From contig NZ_CP012109.1 of the NCBI RefSeq assembly GCF_000280925.3, forward strand, positions 8,964,001-9,028,000: DNA of 64,000 bases, in the 5' to 3' direction. Below are positions 8,996-17,074 of this stretch, piece by piece (the stretch's first letter is position 1; the number at the start of each line of letters is the position of its first letter). Origin of the DNA: Myxococcus hansupus. GTDB taxonomy: Bacteria > Myxococcota > Myxococcia > Myxococcales > Myxococcaceae. The notes beneath the pieces are model-generated. The model ran no database searches, was not told the origin of the DNA, and worked only from the letters and a program-made list of their open reading frames with translations. The position numbers were made by a program, and so were the translations under genes.

Positions 8996-9762
8996 CGCCC
9001 CGCCTCCCTCGTCCCGATGTTGTCCACACCGCGCGCCCTATCGAGCAGCCCCTGCACCGCGCTCGCGACGTCCTGATGCACCGCGCGCATCGCGTCCCGG
9101 TCGCTCGCGTCGAAGCCCGGCGCCAGGTGCCGCGTCAGCGGTTCGCCCACCCACTGCGTCATCTTCACGGGGAAGGGCAGGGACAGCGGCCACAGCCCCG
9201 TCGCGCCCACGCCCAGCCACAGCGGCAGCCTCGCGGGCATTCCCACGCGGCGCCCCAGCGCATAGCCGTCGTTGAGCCCCACGTACGCGTCATCCATCCC
9301 GCTGCCACCCACGGGGACGATGGGCAACCCGTAGCGCACCGCCAGCCGCAGGTAGCCCATGCGCTCGCCCCAGTCGACGCGGTAGCGGTGCCGGAAGTCG
9401 CGGCACCCCTCGCGCGTGCCGCCCGGTTGCAGCAGCACGTGCTCCCCGCGCGCCACCGCCTCCGCCAGCCGCGGGTCATCCCCCGTGACGAAGCCCAGTC
9501 CATCCGCCACCGTGCGCATGCCCGGAATCGAATCGAACGCGCCATGCGCCACGCCGTGCGGCAGGTAGCCCAGGCGCTCGTACAGGGTCACCGTCAGCAT
9601 GCACAGGTCCACGGCCAGGGGGCGCCCGTGGTACCCGACGATGAGCTTCGCTCCGGGCCGCAGCAGCGGCTCCAGGTTCATGACCTCGTAGCGGTGATAG
9701 CGGCGCAGGAGCCGGAACGTCGCGAGCCACGCTCTCAGGGGCCAGCCCCCTGCTTGCGTCAT
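8992..9762 (-). CDS. Lysophospholipid/diacylglycerol acyltransferase-like protein
   Basis: The product has 256 residues from the ATG that overlaps the upstream ketoacyl synthase stop (ATGA at 9759-9762); a longer frame to 10002 is an artefact of GC-rich DNA. It contains a GYHGRPLAVD block, with H45 and D52 spaced as H-x6-D rather than the classical H-x4-D, and a PGGTREG block typical of the DAGAT/TMEM68-like branch of glycerolipid acyltransferases. A GLPIVPVGGSG motif follows. Such enzymes transfer an acyl chain from a thioester to a glycerolipid or alcohol at the membrane. Its operon partners suggest the donor may come from the KASIII-like protein. Confidence 0.8.
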   Translation of the reverse strand: MTQAGGWPLRAWLATFRLLRRYHRYEVMNLEPLLRPGAKLIVGYHGRPLAVDLCMLTVTLYERLGYLPHGVAHGAFDSIPGMRTVADGLGFVTGDDPRLAEAVARGEHVLLQPGGTREGCRDFRHRYRVDWGERMGYLRLAVRYGLPIVPVGGSGMDDAYVGLNDGYALGRRVGMPARLPLWLGVGATGLWPLSLPFPVKMTQWVGEPLTRHLAPGFDASDRDAMRAVHQDVASAVQGLLDRARGVDNIGTREAGR

Positions 9763-10727
9763 TCGCCCACCCGGTACAGCACCGCGCCATGGGCCACACC
9801 CGCGCCCACGCCCACCAGGAGGATGCGATGCCCCGGCTTCACCGGGCGCGTGCGCAGCAGCCGGTCCAGACTGGTGCCCAAGGAGGCCGAGCCCACGCTG
9901 CCCACCGTGTCCACCACGCGCACGCTGCGCTCCGGCGCCACGCCCAACGCGTCCAGGATGGCCTCCAACATGCGCCCATTGGGCTGGTGCGTGAGCACCC
10001 ACTCCACGTCCCGCATCGCCACGCCCGCCGCGTCCAACGCCGCGTGCGCCGCTCCCACCAGCGCGTCCAGCGCCACGCGCGTCATCGCCTGGCTCGGGGT
10101 GAGGAAGTGCATCCGCTCCAGCTTGCCCGTGGCGATGGGATTCTCCAGCACGACATCGGGCGGCAGCGTGCCGTTGTTGCCCAGGGCCACGCCCAGCACG
10201 CCTTCACCCGCACGCCCCGTGCCCAGGACGGCCGCCGCCGCCGCGTCACCCAGCACGAGATAGGGTCGCGGTGACTCGGGGGTCGTGGTGCGCGACAGCA
10301 GCTCCACGGACACGATGCCCACGGGACCCAGCCCCGTGGCCACCGAGCGCGCCGCCAGGTCGAAGGCGCTCAAGAACCCCATGCAGGCGTTGCTGAGGTC
10401 CATGGCGTCGCAGCTCCCCGACAGCCCCAGCGCCGCCGCCACCCGGTTGGCCGTGGCGGGCGTGGTGACGTCGCCGCCCATGGACGAGACGCAGAGGATG
10501 CGTCGCAGCGCGGTGGGCTCCAGCGCCGCGGCGCGCAGCGCGTCGCGCAGGGCCTGCGCCGCGACCTCCGCCGCCTTCGTGCCCGGTGGCGCGAAGTGAC
10601 GCGTGTGGATTCCCGTCTTCCGTTCCACCTCCGAGGCGTCGCGTCCCACCCGTGCGCACAGCTCCGCGGTGCTCACGGCGGGGCCGGGGAGGACACTGGC
10701 GGTGCCCAGGATGCGAACGGGAATCAT
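9759..10727 (-). CDS. 3-oxoacyl-ACP synthase III-like protein with altered catalytic triad
   Basis: This 322-residue protein has the FabH/KASIII thiolase fold. The nucleophile is C115 in LSNACMGF, the His is H247 in THQPNGRM, and a C-terminal VGVGAGVAHG glycine loop is present. The place of the catalytic Asn (GNTGSAT in relatives) reads GSVGSAS, so Asn is replaced by Ser277. Family members condense acyl thioesters or, in some branches, catalyse ester or amide bond formation. Loss of the Asn makes a standard decarboxylative condensation doubtful. Both ends overlap neighbours by ATGA, inside a lipase-synthase-acyltransferase-dehydrogenase operon. There is no nearby acyl carrier protein gene. 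Confidence 0.85.
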   Translation of the reverse strand: MIPVRILGTASVLPGPAVSTAELCARVGRDASEVERKTGIHTRHFAPPGTKAAEVAAQALRDALRAAALEPTALRRILCVSSMGGDVTTPATANRVAAALGLSGSCDAMDLSNACMGFLSAFDLAARSVATGLGPVGIVSVELLSRTTTPESPRPYLVLGDAAAAAVLGTGRAGEGVLGVALGNNGTLPPDVVLENPIATGKLERMHFLTPSQAMTRVALDALVGAAHAALDAAGVAMRDVEWVLTHQPNGRMLEAILDALGVAPERSVRVVDTVGSVGSASLGTSLDRLLRTRPVKPGHRILLVGVGAGVAHGAVLYRVGE

Positions 10728-12619
10728 GCGGCCTGCTGTCCTCCAAGTCGCGGGTGGGCACGGGCACCCCGGGCTTTGACCTGGAGCCAGTGCTGCTTCA
10801 TGTCCTCCAGCCTTTTCGCGAGCGACGCATCCGCCGCCGCCCTGCCCAGAATCTCCCGTGCCCGGGTGAACTCCATGGCCGTCATCAGCGGGGCCTCCGC
10901 CGAGTGGAGGTCGTAGCTGACGTCCGCGAGCTGGCTCTCGACGTCACCACTGCGGTGCAATAGCAGCACGCCACTGGCCGCGAGGTCCAGGGCGCGCGCC
11001 ACCGGATTGAGCCCCGCGAGGAAGCGGCCCAGTCCCGTTGTTGGCACGGGTGGCGCGTGTCTGACCCCCGAGGGGAAGATGTTGCTGGCGAGGATGACGT
11101 CCGCGCCCGCGTTGAGGAGTACATGGGCGGGCACCATGCTGGTGAAGGCGCCATCCACGTACCGTGCGGGAGGCACCACCGTGGGTCCCCAGATGCCAGG
11201 GGCCGACCCGCTGGCGCGCACGCCCAGCGCCACGGGGCCTCGCTCCAGCGCCACGCATTCACCCCGAGTCAGGTCCGTCGTCACGGGGAGGAAGCGGGTG
11301 GACAGCTCCTCCAGGCAGATGGGACCCAGGTCGCGCTCCACGAAGCGCTCCAGGGAGTACGACGTCAGGATGGCGGCCGCGGCGGCCAGGGAGAGCTGAC
11401 GGCTGACGGCCCGCTCCTCCAGCCGTCGCAGCCCCTCCAGGCCGCTCCGCCCATCCAGCGCGCTCCCGCAGAAGTAGGCCCCCACCAGTGCGCCCATGCT
11501 GGCGCCGCTGATGATGTCAATGGGCACGCCCTGACCCACCAGCCAGCGGAGGATGTGGACATGGTAGAAACCCCACACACCGCCGCCGCTGAGCGCCAGA
11601 CCCACGCGCCGGTGCGTGAGCGCGCGCGCCCAGCGGGCCAGGGCGTCCCGCTCGGTGTGACTCAGCTCCCGGTCCTCCAGCGGCTTGTCATCCAATGCCA
11701 TCCGCGAGAACCGCTCCAGGTTCAGCCGCAGCGGGCAGGGGGGATGTCGCGGGGGATGCGGATGGGGGCCGTCGTGCTGCGCCTGTCCGCTCAGCTCGGA
11801 CGTGCGCGTGGGGCGCCGCGGGTCCATCACCACCGTGGGCAGCAGCCGAGGGCTCGCAGCCGTCCGCGCCGACGCGTCCGTCACCAGTCGCACCGTCTTG
11901 TCGAGCATCCCCGCGTCCGCGACATCGCAGCCGTCGAGGAAGACCGCGTGCAGCCCGTGCTTGGCCTCGAGCCGTTGAAGCACGGAAGGCGTCAGCCGGC
12001 CCGGAGCCCCGGAGGCGGCGGGTGACAGTGTCGCGCGCAGGACACCATCCGCGCCGCGGGTGACGATGGGTACGTCCAAACCCTGCTCATGGCTCCGGGC
12101 GGCGGTGCGGAGGACGAGCACCCGGTCCCCGAAGTCCTGGTGGATGACCTTCGCCACCAGCTCGATGAGCGTGGACAGCGGGGCCCTGCGGACGTCGCTC
12201 TCGAAGGCGACCACTTCGGCGCGGGGCTGAGGCCGCTCCGGTGGCGCGGAGGGGGCATGGGGCAGGCTCGACACGTCATCCTTCGGAAAGAAGAGGCCGT
12301 GGGCGTCCACCGCCGCGCGGACGGTGACGGAATGGCGGCCGCTCGTCAGCGCCTCGAGGCCCAGCGGCGTGCCGGGCTGCAGTATCATCAGCGGCTCGCC
12401 ACACCGCGAGACTTCCAGCTCACCCTCCAGGAGTACGTAGAAGCCCTCGGTGGCTTCTCCCTCCCGGCACAGCACCTCGCCGCGAGCCCAGGTGACCTCC
12501 CGGCTCTTGCTCAGCAGTTGCAGCAGCGCGGTGTTGCCATGATGCCGAAGCCCAGGCGCACGCTTGAGCGCATACAGCCGCCGTTGCCGCGCGTCATCGA
12601 GTGACGTGAAGTGAGACAT
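10724..12619 (-). CDS. Patatin-like phospholipase with N-terminal cyclic-nucleotide-binding-type domain (NTE family)
   Basis: The product has 631 residues. Residues 20-120 form a Crp-type cNMP-binding fold; the cassette LGLEALTSGRHSVTVRA keeps an E, R and S but is imperfect. Residues 140-230 form an NTE-type middle region. From about 340 comes the patatin lipase, with oxyanion loop SGGGVWG, nucleophile GASMG (S374) and YVDGAF (D489 of the Ser-Asp dyad). Neuropathy-target-esterase relatives hydrolyse phospholipids or lysophospholipids at the inner membrane. It is the promoter-proximal gene of the operon and overlaps the synthase gene by ATGA, which suggests that released fatty acids or lysolipids feed the downstream enzymes. 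Confidence 0.9.
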   Translation of the reverse strand: MSHFTSLDDARQRRLYALKRAPGLRHHGNTALLQLLSKSREVTWARGEVLCREGEATEGFYVLLEGELEVSRCGEPLMILQPGTPLGLEALTSGRHSVTVRAAVDAHGLFFPKDDVSSLPHAPSAPPERPQPRAEVVAFESDVRRAPLSTLIELVAKVIHQDFGDRVLVLRTAARSHEQGLDVPIVTRGADGVLRATLSPAASGAPGRLTPSVLQRLEAKHGLHAVFLDGCDVADAGMLDKTVRLVTDASARTAASPRLLPTVVMDPRRPTRTSELSGQAQHDGPHPHPPRHPPCPLRLNLERFSRMALDDKPLEDRELSHTERDALARWARALTHRRVGLALSGGGVWGFYHVHILRWLVGQGVPIDIISGASMGALVGAYFCGSALDGRSGLEGLRRLEERAVSRQLSLAAAAAILTSYSLERFVERDLGPICLEELSTRFLPVTTDLTRGECVALERGPVALGVRASGSAPGIWGPTVVPPARYVDGAFTSMVPAHVLLNAGADVILASNIFPSGVRHAPPVPTTGLGRFLAGLNPVARALDLAASGVLLLHRSGDVESQLADVSYDLHSAEAPLMTAMEFTRAREILGRAAADASLAKRLEDMKQHWLQVKARGARAHPRLGGQQAA

Positions 12620-12703
12620 GGCACTTTGCAGGATAACGAAGCCCTTTCATGGGGGCATAAGGAGGCCCGGCCCCTGCGGAAAGTGCTACGCGACCTGACG
12701 GGT

Positions 12704-15700
12704 TCATGCGGATTGCGGCGTGGGTGGGTTGACGGGAGGTGAGCCCTTGTGCCGCCGGAACCGGGACCTCACGCCTTCCAGCACCACGTACAGCACGGGA
12801 ATGAAGATGAGGTTCACGAAGGTGGAGAGCAGCATTCCGCCGAACACGGTGGTGCCCAGCGACTTGCGCGCGGAGGCCCCCGCGCCTGATGCCAGCATCA
12901 GCGGCACCACGCCCATGAGGAAGGCGAAGGACGTCATCAGGATGGGGCGCAGGCGCGTCTGCGCGGAGTGGATGGCGGCGTCCCCCACGCTGCGGCCTTC
13001 ATGGCGGAGCTGCTCGGCGAACTCGACGATGAGGATGGCGTTCTTGCTGGCCAGCCCCACCAACATGACGAGCCCCACCTGGCAGAACACGTCGTTCTGG
13101 AGTCCGCGCAGGTTCTGGAGCCCCAGCGCGCCCAGCATGGCCACCGGCACGCCCAGGAGGATGACGAAGGGCAGGGCGAAGCTCTCGTACTGCGCGGACA
13201 GCACCAGGAACACGAAGACGATGCCCAGCCCGAAGATGAGCAGCACGCTGCTGCCCGCTTCCTTCTGCTCCTGGGACAGGCCCGTCCATTCGAAGGTGTA
13301 GCCCACGGGCAGGGACTTGCGCGCCACGGCCTCCATCGCGTCCAGCGCCTGACCGGAGCTGGAGCCCGGCGCGGCCTGCCCGTTGATGGTGGCCGAGCGG
13401 TACAGGTTGTAGTGCTGGATGTTCTGCGCGCTGGTGATGGGGCGCACCTGCACCAGGGCCTCCAGCGGCACCATCTCCCCGCGCGTGGAGCGAACGTAGA
13501 GCGCGTCGATGTCGCGCGGCTCGTTGCGGAAGGGGACGGCGGCCTGCACGTACACGCGGTACACGCGACTGGCGAAGGTGAAGTCATTCACATACTGGCT
13601 GCCCAGATAGACTTGCAGCGTGGAGAAGACGCCGTCCAGCGGGACGCCCATCGCCAGCGCCTTCTCCCGGTTCACCTGCACGTCCAGCAGGGGCGTGTTC
13701 GCCGTGTAGGAGGAGAAGACGCCGCGCAGGCCGGGGTCCTGGCCGGCCCGGGCCACCAGCATGTCCGTCGTCTGCGCCAGTTGCTCCAGTGAGCGGCCCC
13801 CCTGCTGGTCCTCCAGCACGAACTCGAAGCCGCCCACGCTGCCCACGCCGCGGATGGCGGGCGGTTCGAAGGGCAGGACGCGCGCGCCGCCAATGGCCAG
13901 CAGCGGGCGCCGGAGCCGCTCCACCAGCCCCGCCACGCTCTGGTCCGGTCGCTTGCGTTCATCCCAGAGGTGCAGGTTGACGAAGAGGGTGCCGTAGTTG
14001 ACGCCGGTGCCCAGCAGCGAGAAGCCGCCCACGGTGAAGATGTCCGCCACCTCCGGCTGCTGGCGCAACACGTCCTCCGCCTGGAGCAGCACCTGCCGCG
14101 TGTAGTCCAGGGAGGTGCCCTCCGGGCCCTGCACGGCGACGATGAGGTAGCCCTGGTCCTCGCCCGGGATGAAGCCCGCCGGCGTGAGGCGGTACACCAG
14201 GAAGGTGCCGGCCAGACACAGCGCGAAGGCGATGACCACCGGCCAGCGCAGCGGCCCGATGAGCTTCGCCAGGAGCCGGCCGTAGGCGTCTCGGAACGTA
14301 TCGAGCCCCTTGTCGAACATGCGGAAGGCCTTCCACTTCTGGCCTTCGTGCGGACGCAGCAGCAGGGCACACAACGCGGGGGACAGCGTGAGCGCCACCA
14401 ACGCGGAGAGGCTGATGGAGAAGGCCAGGGTGAGCGCGAACTGCCGGTAGATGATGCCCGTCGTCCCGGGGAAGAAGGACACGGGCACGAACACCGACGA
14501 CAGCACCAGGGCGATGGCCACCAGCGCGCCGGCCACCTGCTTCATGCCCCGGTGGGTCGCCTCGCGCGGACCCACGTTGTCCTGCTCCATGGTGCGCTCG
14601 ACGTTCTCGATGACGATGATGGCGTCATCCACCACCAGGCCCGTGGCCAGCGTGAGGCCGAAGAGCGTCAGCGTGTTGATGGAGAAGCCGAACGCGTTGA
14701 CGAAGAGGAAGGTGCCCACCAGGGACACGGGCAGCGTGGTGGCCACCACCAGCACGCTGCGCCAGCCGTGCAGGAAGATGAAGATGACCAGCACCACCAG
14801 GAGGATGGCCTCGCCCAGCGTCTGCAACACCTCCTCGATGGAGGCCTGCACCGCCGCCGTGGTGTCGAAGGCGCGCGCGTAGCGCATGCCCGGCGGGAAG
14901 TTCTTCTCCAGGCGCTCCAGCTCCGCCACGACGCCTTCGCGCACCTTCAACGCGTTGGAGCCGGGGAGCTGGAAGATGCCCAGGCCCACGCCTTCATGGC
15001 CATTGAAGCGCAGGAGCTGTCCGTAGTTCTCCGCGCCCAGCTCCGCGTGGCCCACGTCCTTCAGCCGCACCAGCGAGCCGTCCGGGCCCTGCTGCACGAC
15101 GATGTTGTTGAACTCCTCGGCGGTGGTGAGCTGCCCCAGCACGCGCACGGTGAACTGGTACGTCTGGCCTGGAGGGGCGGGGGGCTGGCCCACCTGACCC
15201 GCGCCAATCTGGACGTTCTGCGCGCGCAGCGCGTTCACCACGTCCGTTGCCGCGAGCCCCCGGCGCGCCAGCTCCGTGGGGTCCAGCCACAGCCGCATGG
15301 CGAAGCGCCGCTCGCCGAAGATGCGCACGTCGCCGACGCCGTCCACCCGCAGCAGCGCGTCCCGGATGAAGACGTCCGCGTAGTTGCTGAGGAAGCCCGT
15401 CTCGTAGCGGCCGTTCTCGTCGAACAGGCCGAAGGCGATGAGGAGCTGCGTCTGCGCCTTGGTGATGGTGATGCCCAGCGCGTTGACCGCGGCCGGGAGC
15501 TGCGCGGACGCGGTGGCCACGCGGTTCTGGACGTCCACCGCGGCGATGTCCAGGTTCCGGCTCTGGTCGAACGTGACGGTGATGGTGCTCACGCCCGTGT
15601 TGCTGCTGGTGGAGGAGATGTACCGCATGCCCTCCACGCCGTTGAGCTGGCGCTCCAACACGGTGGTGACGGCGCTCTCCACGGTCTCCGCCGACGCGCC

Positions 15701-15853
15701 AATGTACGTCGCCGTCACCTGCACCACGGGCAGGGACAGGTCCGGGTACTGCTCGATGGGCAGGTTGGGGATGGAGATGGCCCCCACCAACGTGATGATG
15801 ATGGACACCACGCTGGAGAAGACGGGACGGCGGATGAAGAAGTCCGTGAACAT
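12704..15853 (-). CDS. RND efflux transporter, HAE1/AcrB-like inner-membrane pump
   Basis: This 1049-residue pump matches AcrB/MexB length. It has the canonical N-terminus MFTDFFIRRPVFSSVV, the first large periplasmic loop, proton-relay aspartates in VVDDAIIVIEN (D409 and D410) and the second-half ASKNAILIVEF with the conserved Lys. It exchanges protons for hydrophobic or amphipathic substrates across the inner membrane and works with the adaptor and outer-membrane channel immediately upstream, in operon order channel-adaptor-pump. Only 9 bases separate it from the adaptor. Substrate range cannot be predicted. No local regulator gene is visible. Confidence 0.95.
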   Translation of the reverse strand: MFTDFFIRRPVFSSVVSIIITLVGAISIPNLPIEQYPDLSLPVVQVTATYIGASAETVESAVTTVLERQLNGVEGMRYISSTSSNTGVSTITVTFDQSRNLDIAAVDVQNRVATASAQLPAAVNALGITITKAQTQLLIAFGLFDENGRYETGFLSNYADVFIRDALLRVDGVGDVRIFGERRFAMRLWLDPTELARRGLAATDVVNALRAQNVQIGAGQVGQPPAPPGQTYQFTVRVLGQLTTAEEFNNIVVQQGPDGSLVRLKDVGHAELGAENYGQLLRFNGHEGVGLGIFQLPGSNALKVREGVVAELERLEKNFPPGMRYARAFDTTAAVQASIEEVLQTLGEAILLVVLVIFIFLHGWRSVLVVATTLPVSLVGTFLFVNAFGFSINTLTLFGLTLATGLVVDDAIIVIENVERTMEQDNVGPREATHRGMKQVAGALVAIALVLSSVFVPVSFFPGTTGIIYRQFALTLAFSISLSALVALTLSPALCALLLRPHEGQKWKAFRMFDKGLDTFRDAYGRLLAKLIGPLRWPVVIAFALCLAGTFLVYRLTPAGFIPGEDQGYLIVAVQGPEGTSLDYTRQVLLQAEDVLRQQPEVADIFTVGGFSLLGTGVNYGTLFVNLHLWDERKRPDQSVAGLVERLRRPLLAIGGARVLPFEPPAIRGVGSVGGFEFVLEDQQGGRSLEQLAQTTDMLVARAGQDPGLRGVFSSYTANTPLLDVQVNREKALAMGVPLDGVFSTLQVYLGSQYVNDFTFASRVYRVYVQAAVPFRNEPRDIDALYVRSTRGEMVPLEALVQVRPITSAQNIQHYNLYRSATINGQAAPGSSSGQALDAMEAVARKSLPVGYTFEWTGLSQEQKEAGSSVLLIFGLGIVFVFLVLSAQYESFALPFVILLGVPVAMLGALGLQNLRGLQNDVFCQVGLVMLVGLASKNAILIVEFAEQLRHEGRSVGDAAIHSAQTRLRPILMTSFAFLMGVVPLMLASGAGASARKSLGTTVFGGMLLSTFVNLIFIPVLYVVLEGVRSRFRRHKGSPPVNPPTPQSA

Positions 15854-15862
15854 GCCGTTCTC

Positions 15863-17074
15863 TCACTGTCCCGGCGCGGCGCCGCTGCCCGCGTCATGGC
15901 TTCCGGTGTCCTGTGCTGGCGCCGGGGTCCCTCCATCCTGACCAGGGCCGCTGCCGCCGACGCCGGGAGGCCCGTCGCGGACATGCGCTTTGGGGTGGAT
16001 GGGTTGGCCGTCGCGCAAGAGCTGGATGCTGCTGAGCACCACCGGCGTTCCCGCGTCCAGGCCGCCCGTCACCTCGTAGTCGTTGCCGGAGACGATGCCC
16101 ACGCTCACCGGCGACCGCTGCGCCACCGTGCCGCCGTCCGCGTCCCGGACCACGAAGACGAACGTCTGACTGCTGATGCGCGTCACCGCGGCGGTGGGGA
16201 CGCGCAGGGCTTCCCGGGTGGCGTAGACGACGCGGGCTCGCACGAACTGCCCGGCGCGCAGGCCCTGGGTGTTCTCGAAGGCGCCGCGTATCTCCACGAG
16301 CTGCGTGTTGGTGTTGGGAATGGGCGCCACGAAGAACACGGGCGCGGACACCAGGAGGCGTCCGTCCGCATCCAGGACCTCCACCGGCGTGCCACCCACC
16401 TTGACCGTCTGGGCCCGCTCCACGGGAATCTGCACGGACACTTCCAGCGTGTTGCTCTGGTCCAGCGTGGTCAGGGCCGTCTGCTGCGTGACGAAGTCGC
16501 CCACTTTCACCGGGTAGTCGCCCACGGTGCCCGCGAAGGGCGCGCTCACGTCGTAGAAGCCGAGCTGGACCTCCTGGGCCTGCACCTGCGCCTCGATGGC
16601 GCGCGCGCTGGCCTCGGCTTGCAGCGCCTGCGCCACGGCCTGGTCGTAGTCCTGCCGGCTCTGGAGCCCTTCCTTCAACAGTTGCTCGCTGCGCTTTCGC
16701 GTCTGCTGGGCGTATTCGCGCTGGGCCAGGGCCGCGGCCCGCTGTGCCTGGGTGGCGCGCAGTCCCGCGCTCTCGCGGCGGGGGTCCACCACGAGCAGCA
16801 CCTCGTCTTGTTGCACGCGCGTGCCCGGCTTGAGGGGAATCGACTTCACGTAGCCCGCGACCTGGGGGTAGACGGTGATGCTGCTGCGGGAGATGAGCGC
16901 GCCCAGGTACTCGTTGGCCTCGCGCACCTCGCCGGGCTCCAGCCGCTCCACCTCGACGGTCATGGCCTGGTTCGCGGCCTGCTGGCCACCCTGGGGACCC
17001 GCGTCCTTCTGGGAGTGGCACCCCATGTGGAGCAGTACGGCGAGCCCCAGGCTCCACGTCGTCACCAATCGCAT
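15863..17074 (-). CDS. RND efflux periplasmic adaptor (membrane fusion) lipoprotein
   Basis: The product has 403 residues. A lipobox LLHMGC (C19) follows a short hydrophobic stretch, so the protein is probably lipid-anchored in the inner membrane like AcrA. Its domains are a lipoyl-like half motif (ITVYPQVAGYVKSIPLKPG), an alpha-helical hairpin (about 100-170), the second lipoyl half (YDVSAPFAGTVGDYPVKVGDFV), a beta-barrel and a membrane-proximal domain. It bridges pump and outer-membrane channel. The start overlaps the end of the upstream channel gene by 13 bases, supporting co-transcription. Confidence 0.93.
   Translation of the reverse strand: MRLVTTWSLGLAVLLHMGCHSQKDAGPQGGQQAANQAMTVEVERLEPGEVREANEYLGALISRSSITVYPQVAGYVKSIPLKPGTRVQQDEVLLVVDPRRESAGLRATQAQRAAALAQREYAQQTRKRSEQLLKEGLQSRQDYDQAVAQALQAEASARAIEAQVQAQEVQLGFYDVSAPFAGTVGDYPVKVGDFVTQQTALTTLDQSNTLEVSVQIPVERAQTVKVGGTPVEVLDADGRLLVSAPVFFVAPIPNTNTQLVEIRGAFENTQGLRAGQFVRARVVYATREALRVPTAAVTRISSQTFVFVVRDADGGTVAQRSPVSVGIVSGNDYEVTGGLDAGTPVVLSSIQLLRDGQPIHPKAHVRDGPPGVGGSGPGQDGGTPAPAQDTGSHDAGSGAAPGQ

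Noticed and set aside
9763..10002. N-terminal extension of the acyltransferase frame
   Set aside because: It would overlap most of the ketoacyl synthase C-terminus; the ATGA overlap at 9759-9762 gives a standard coupled start.
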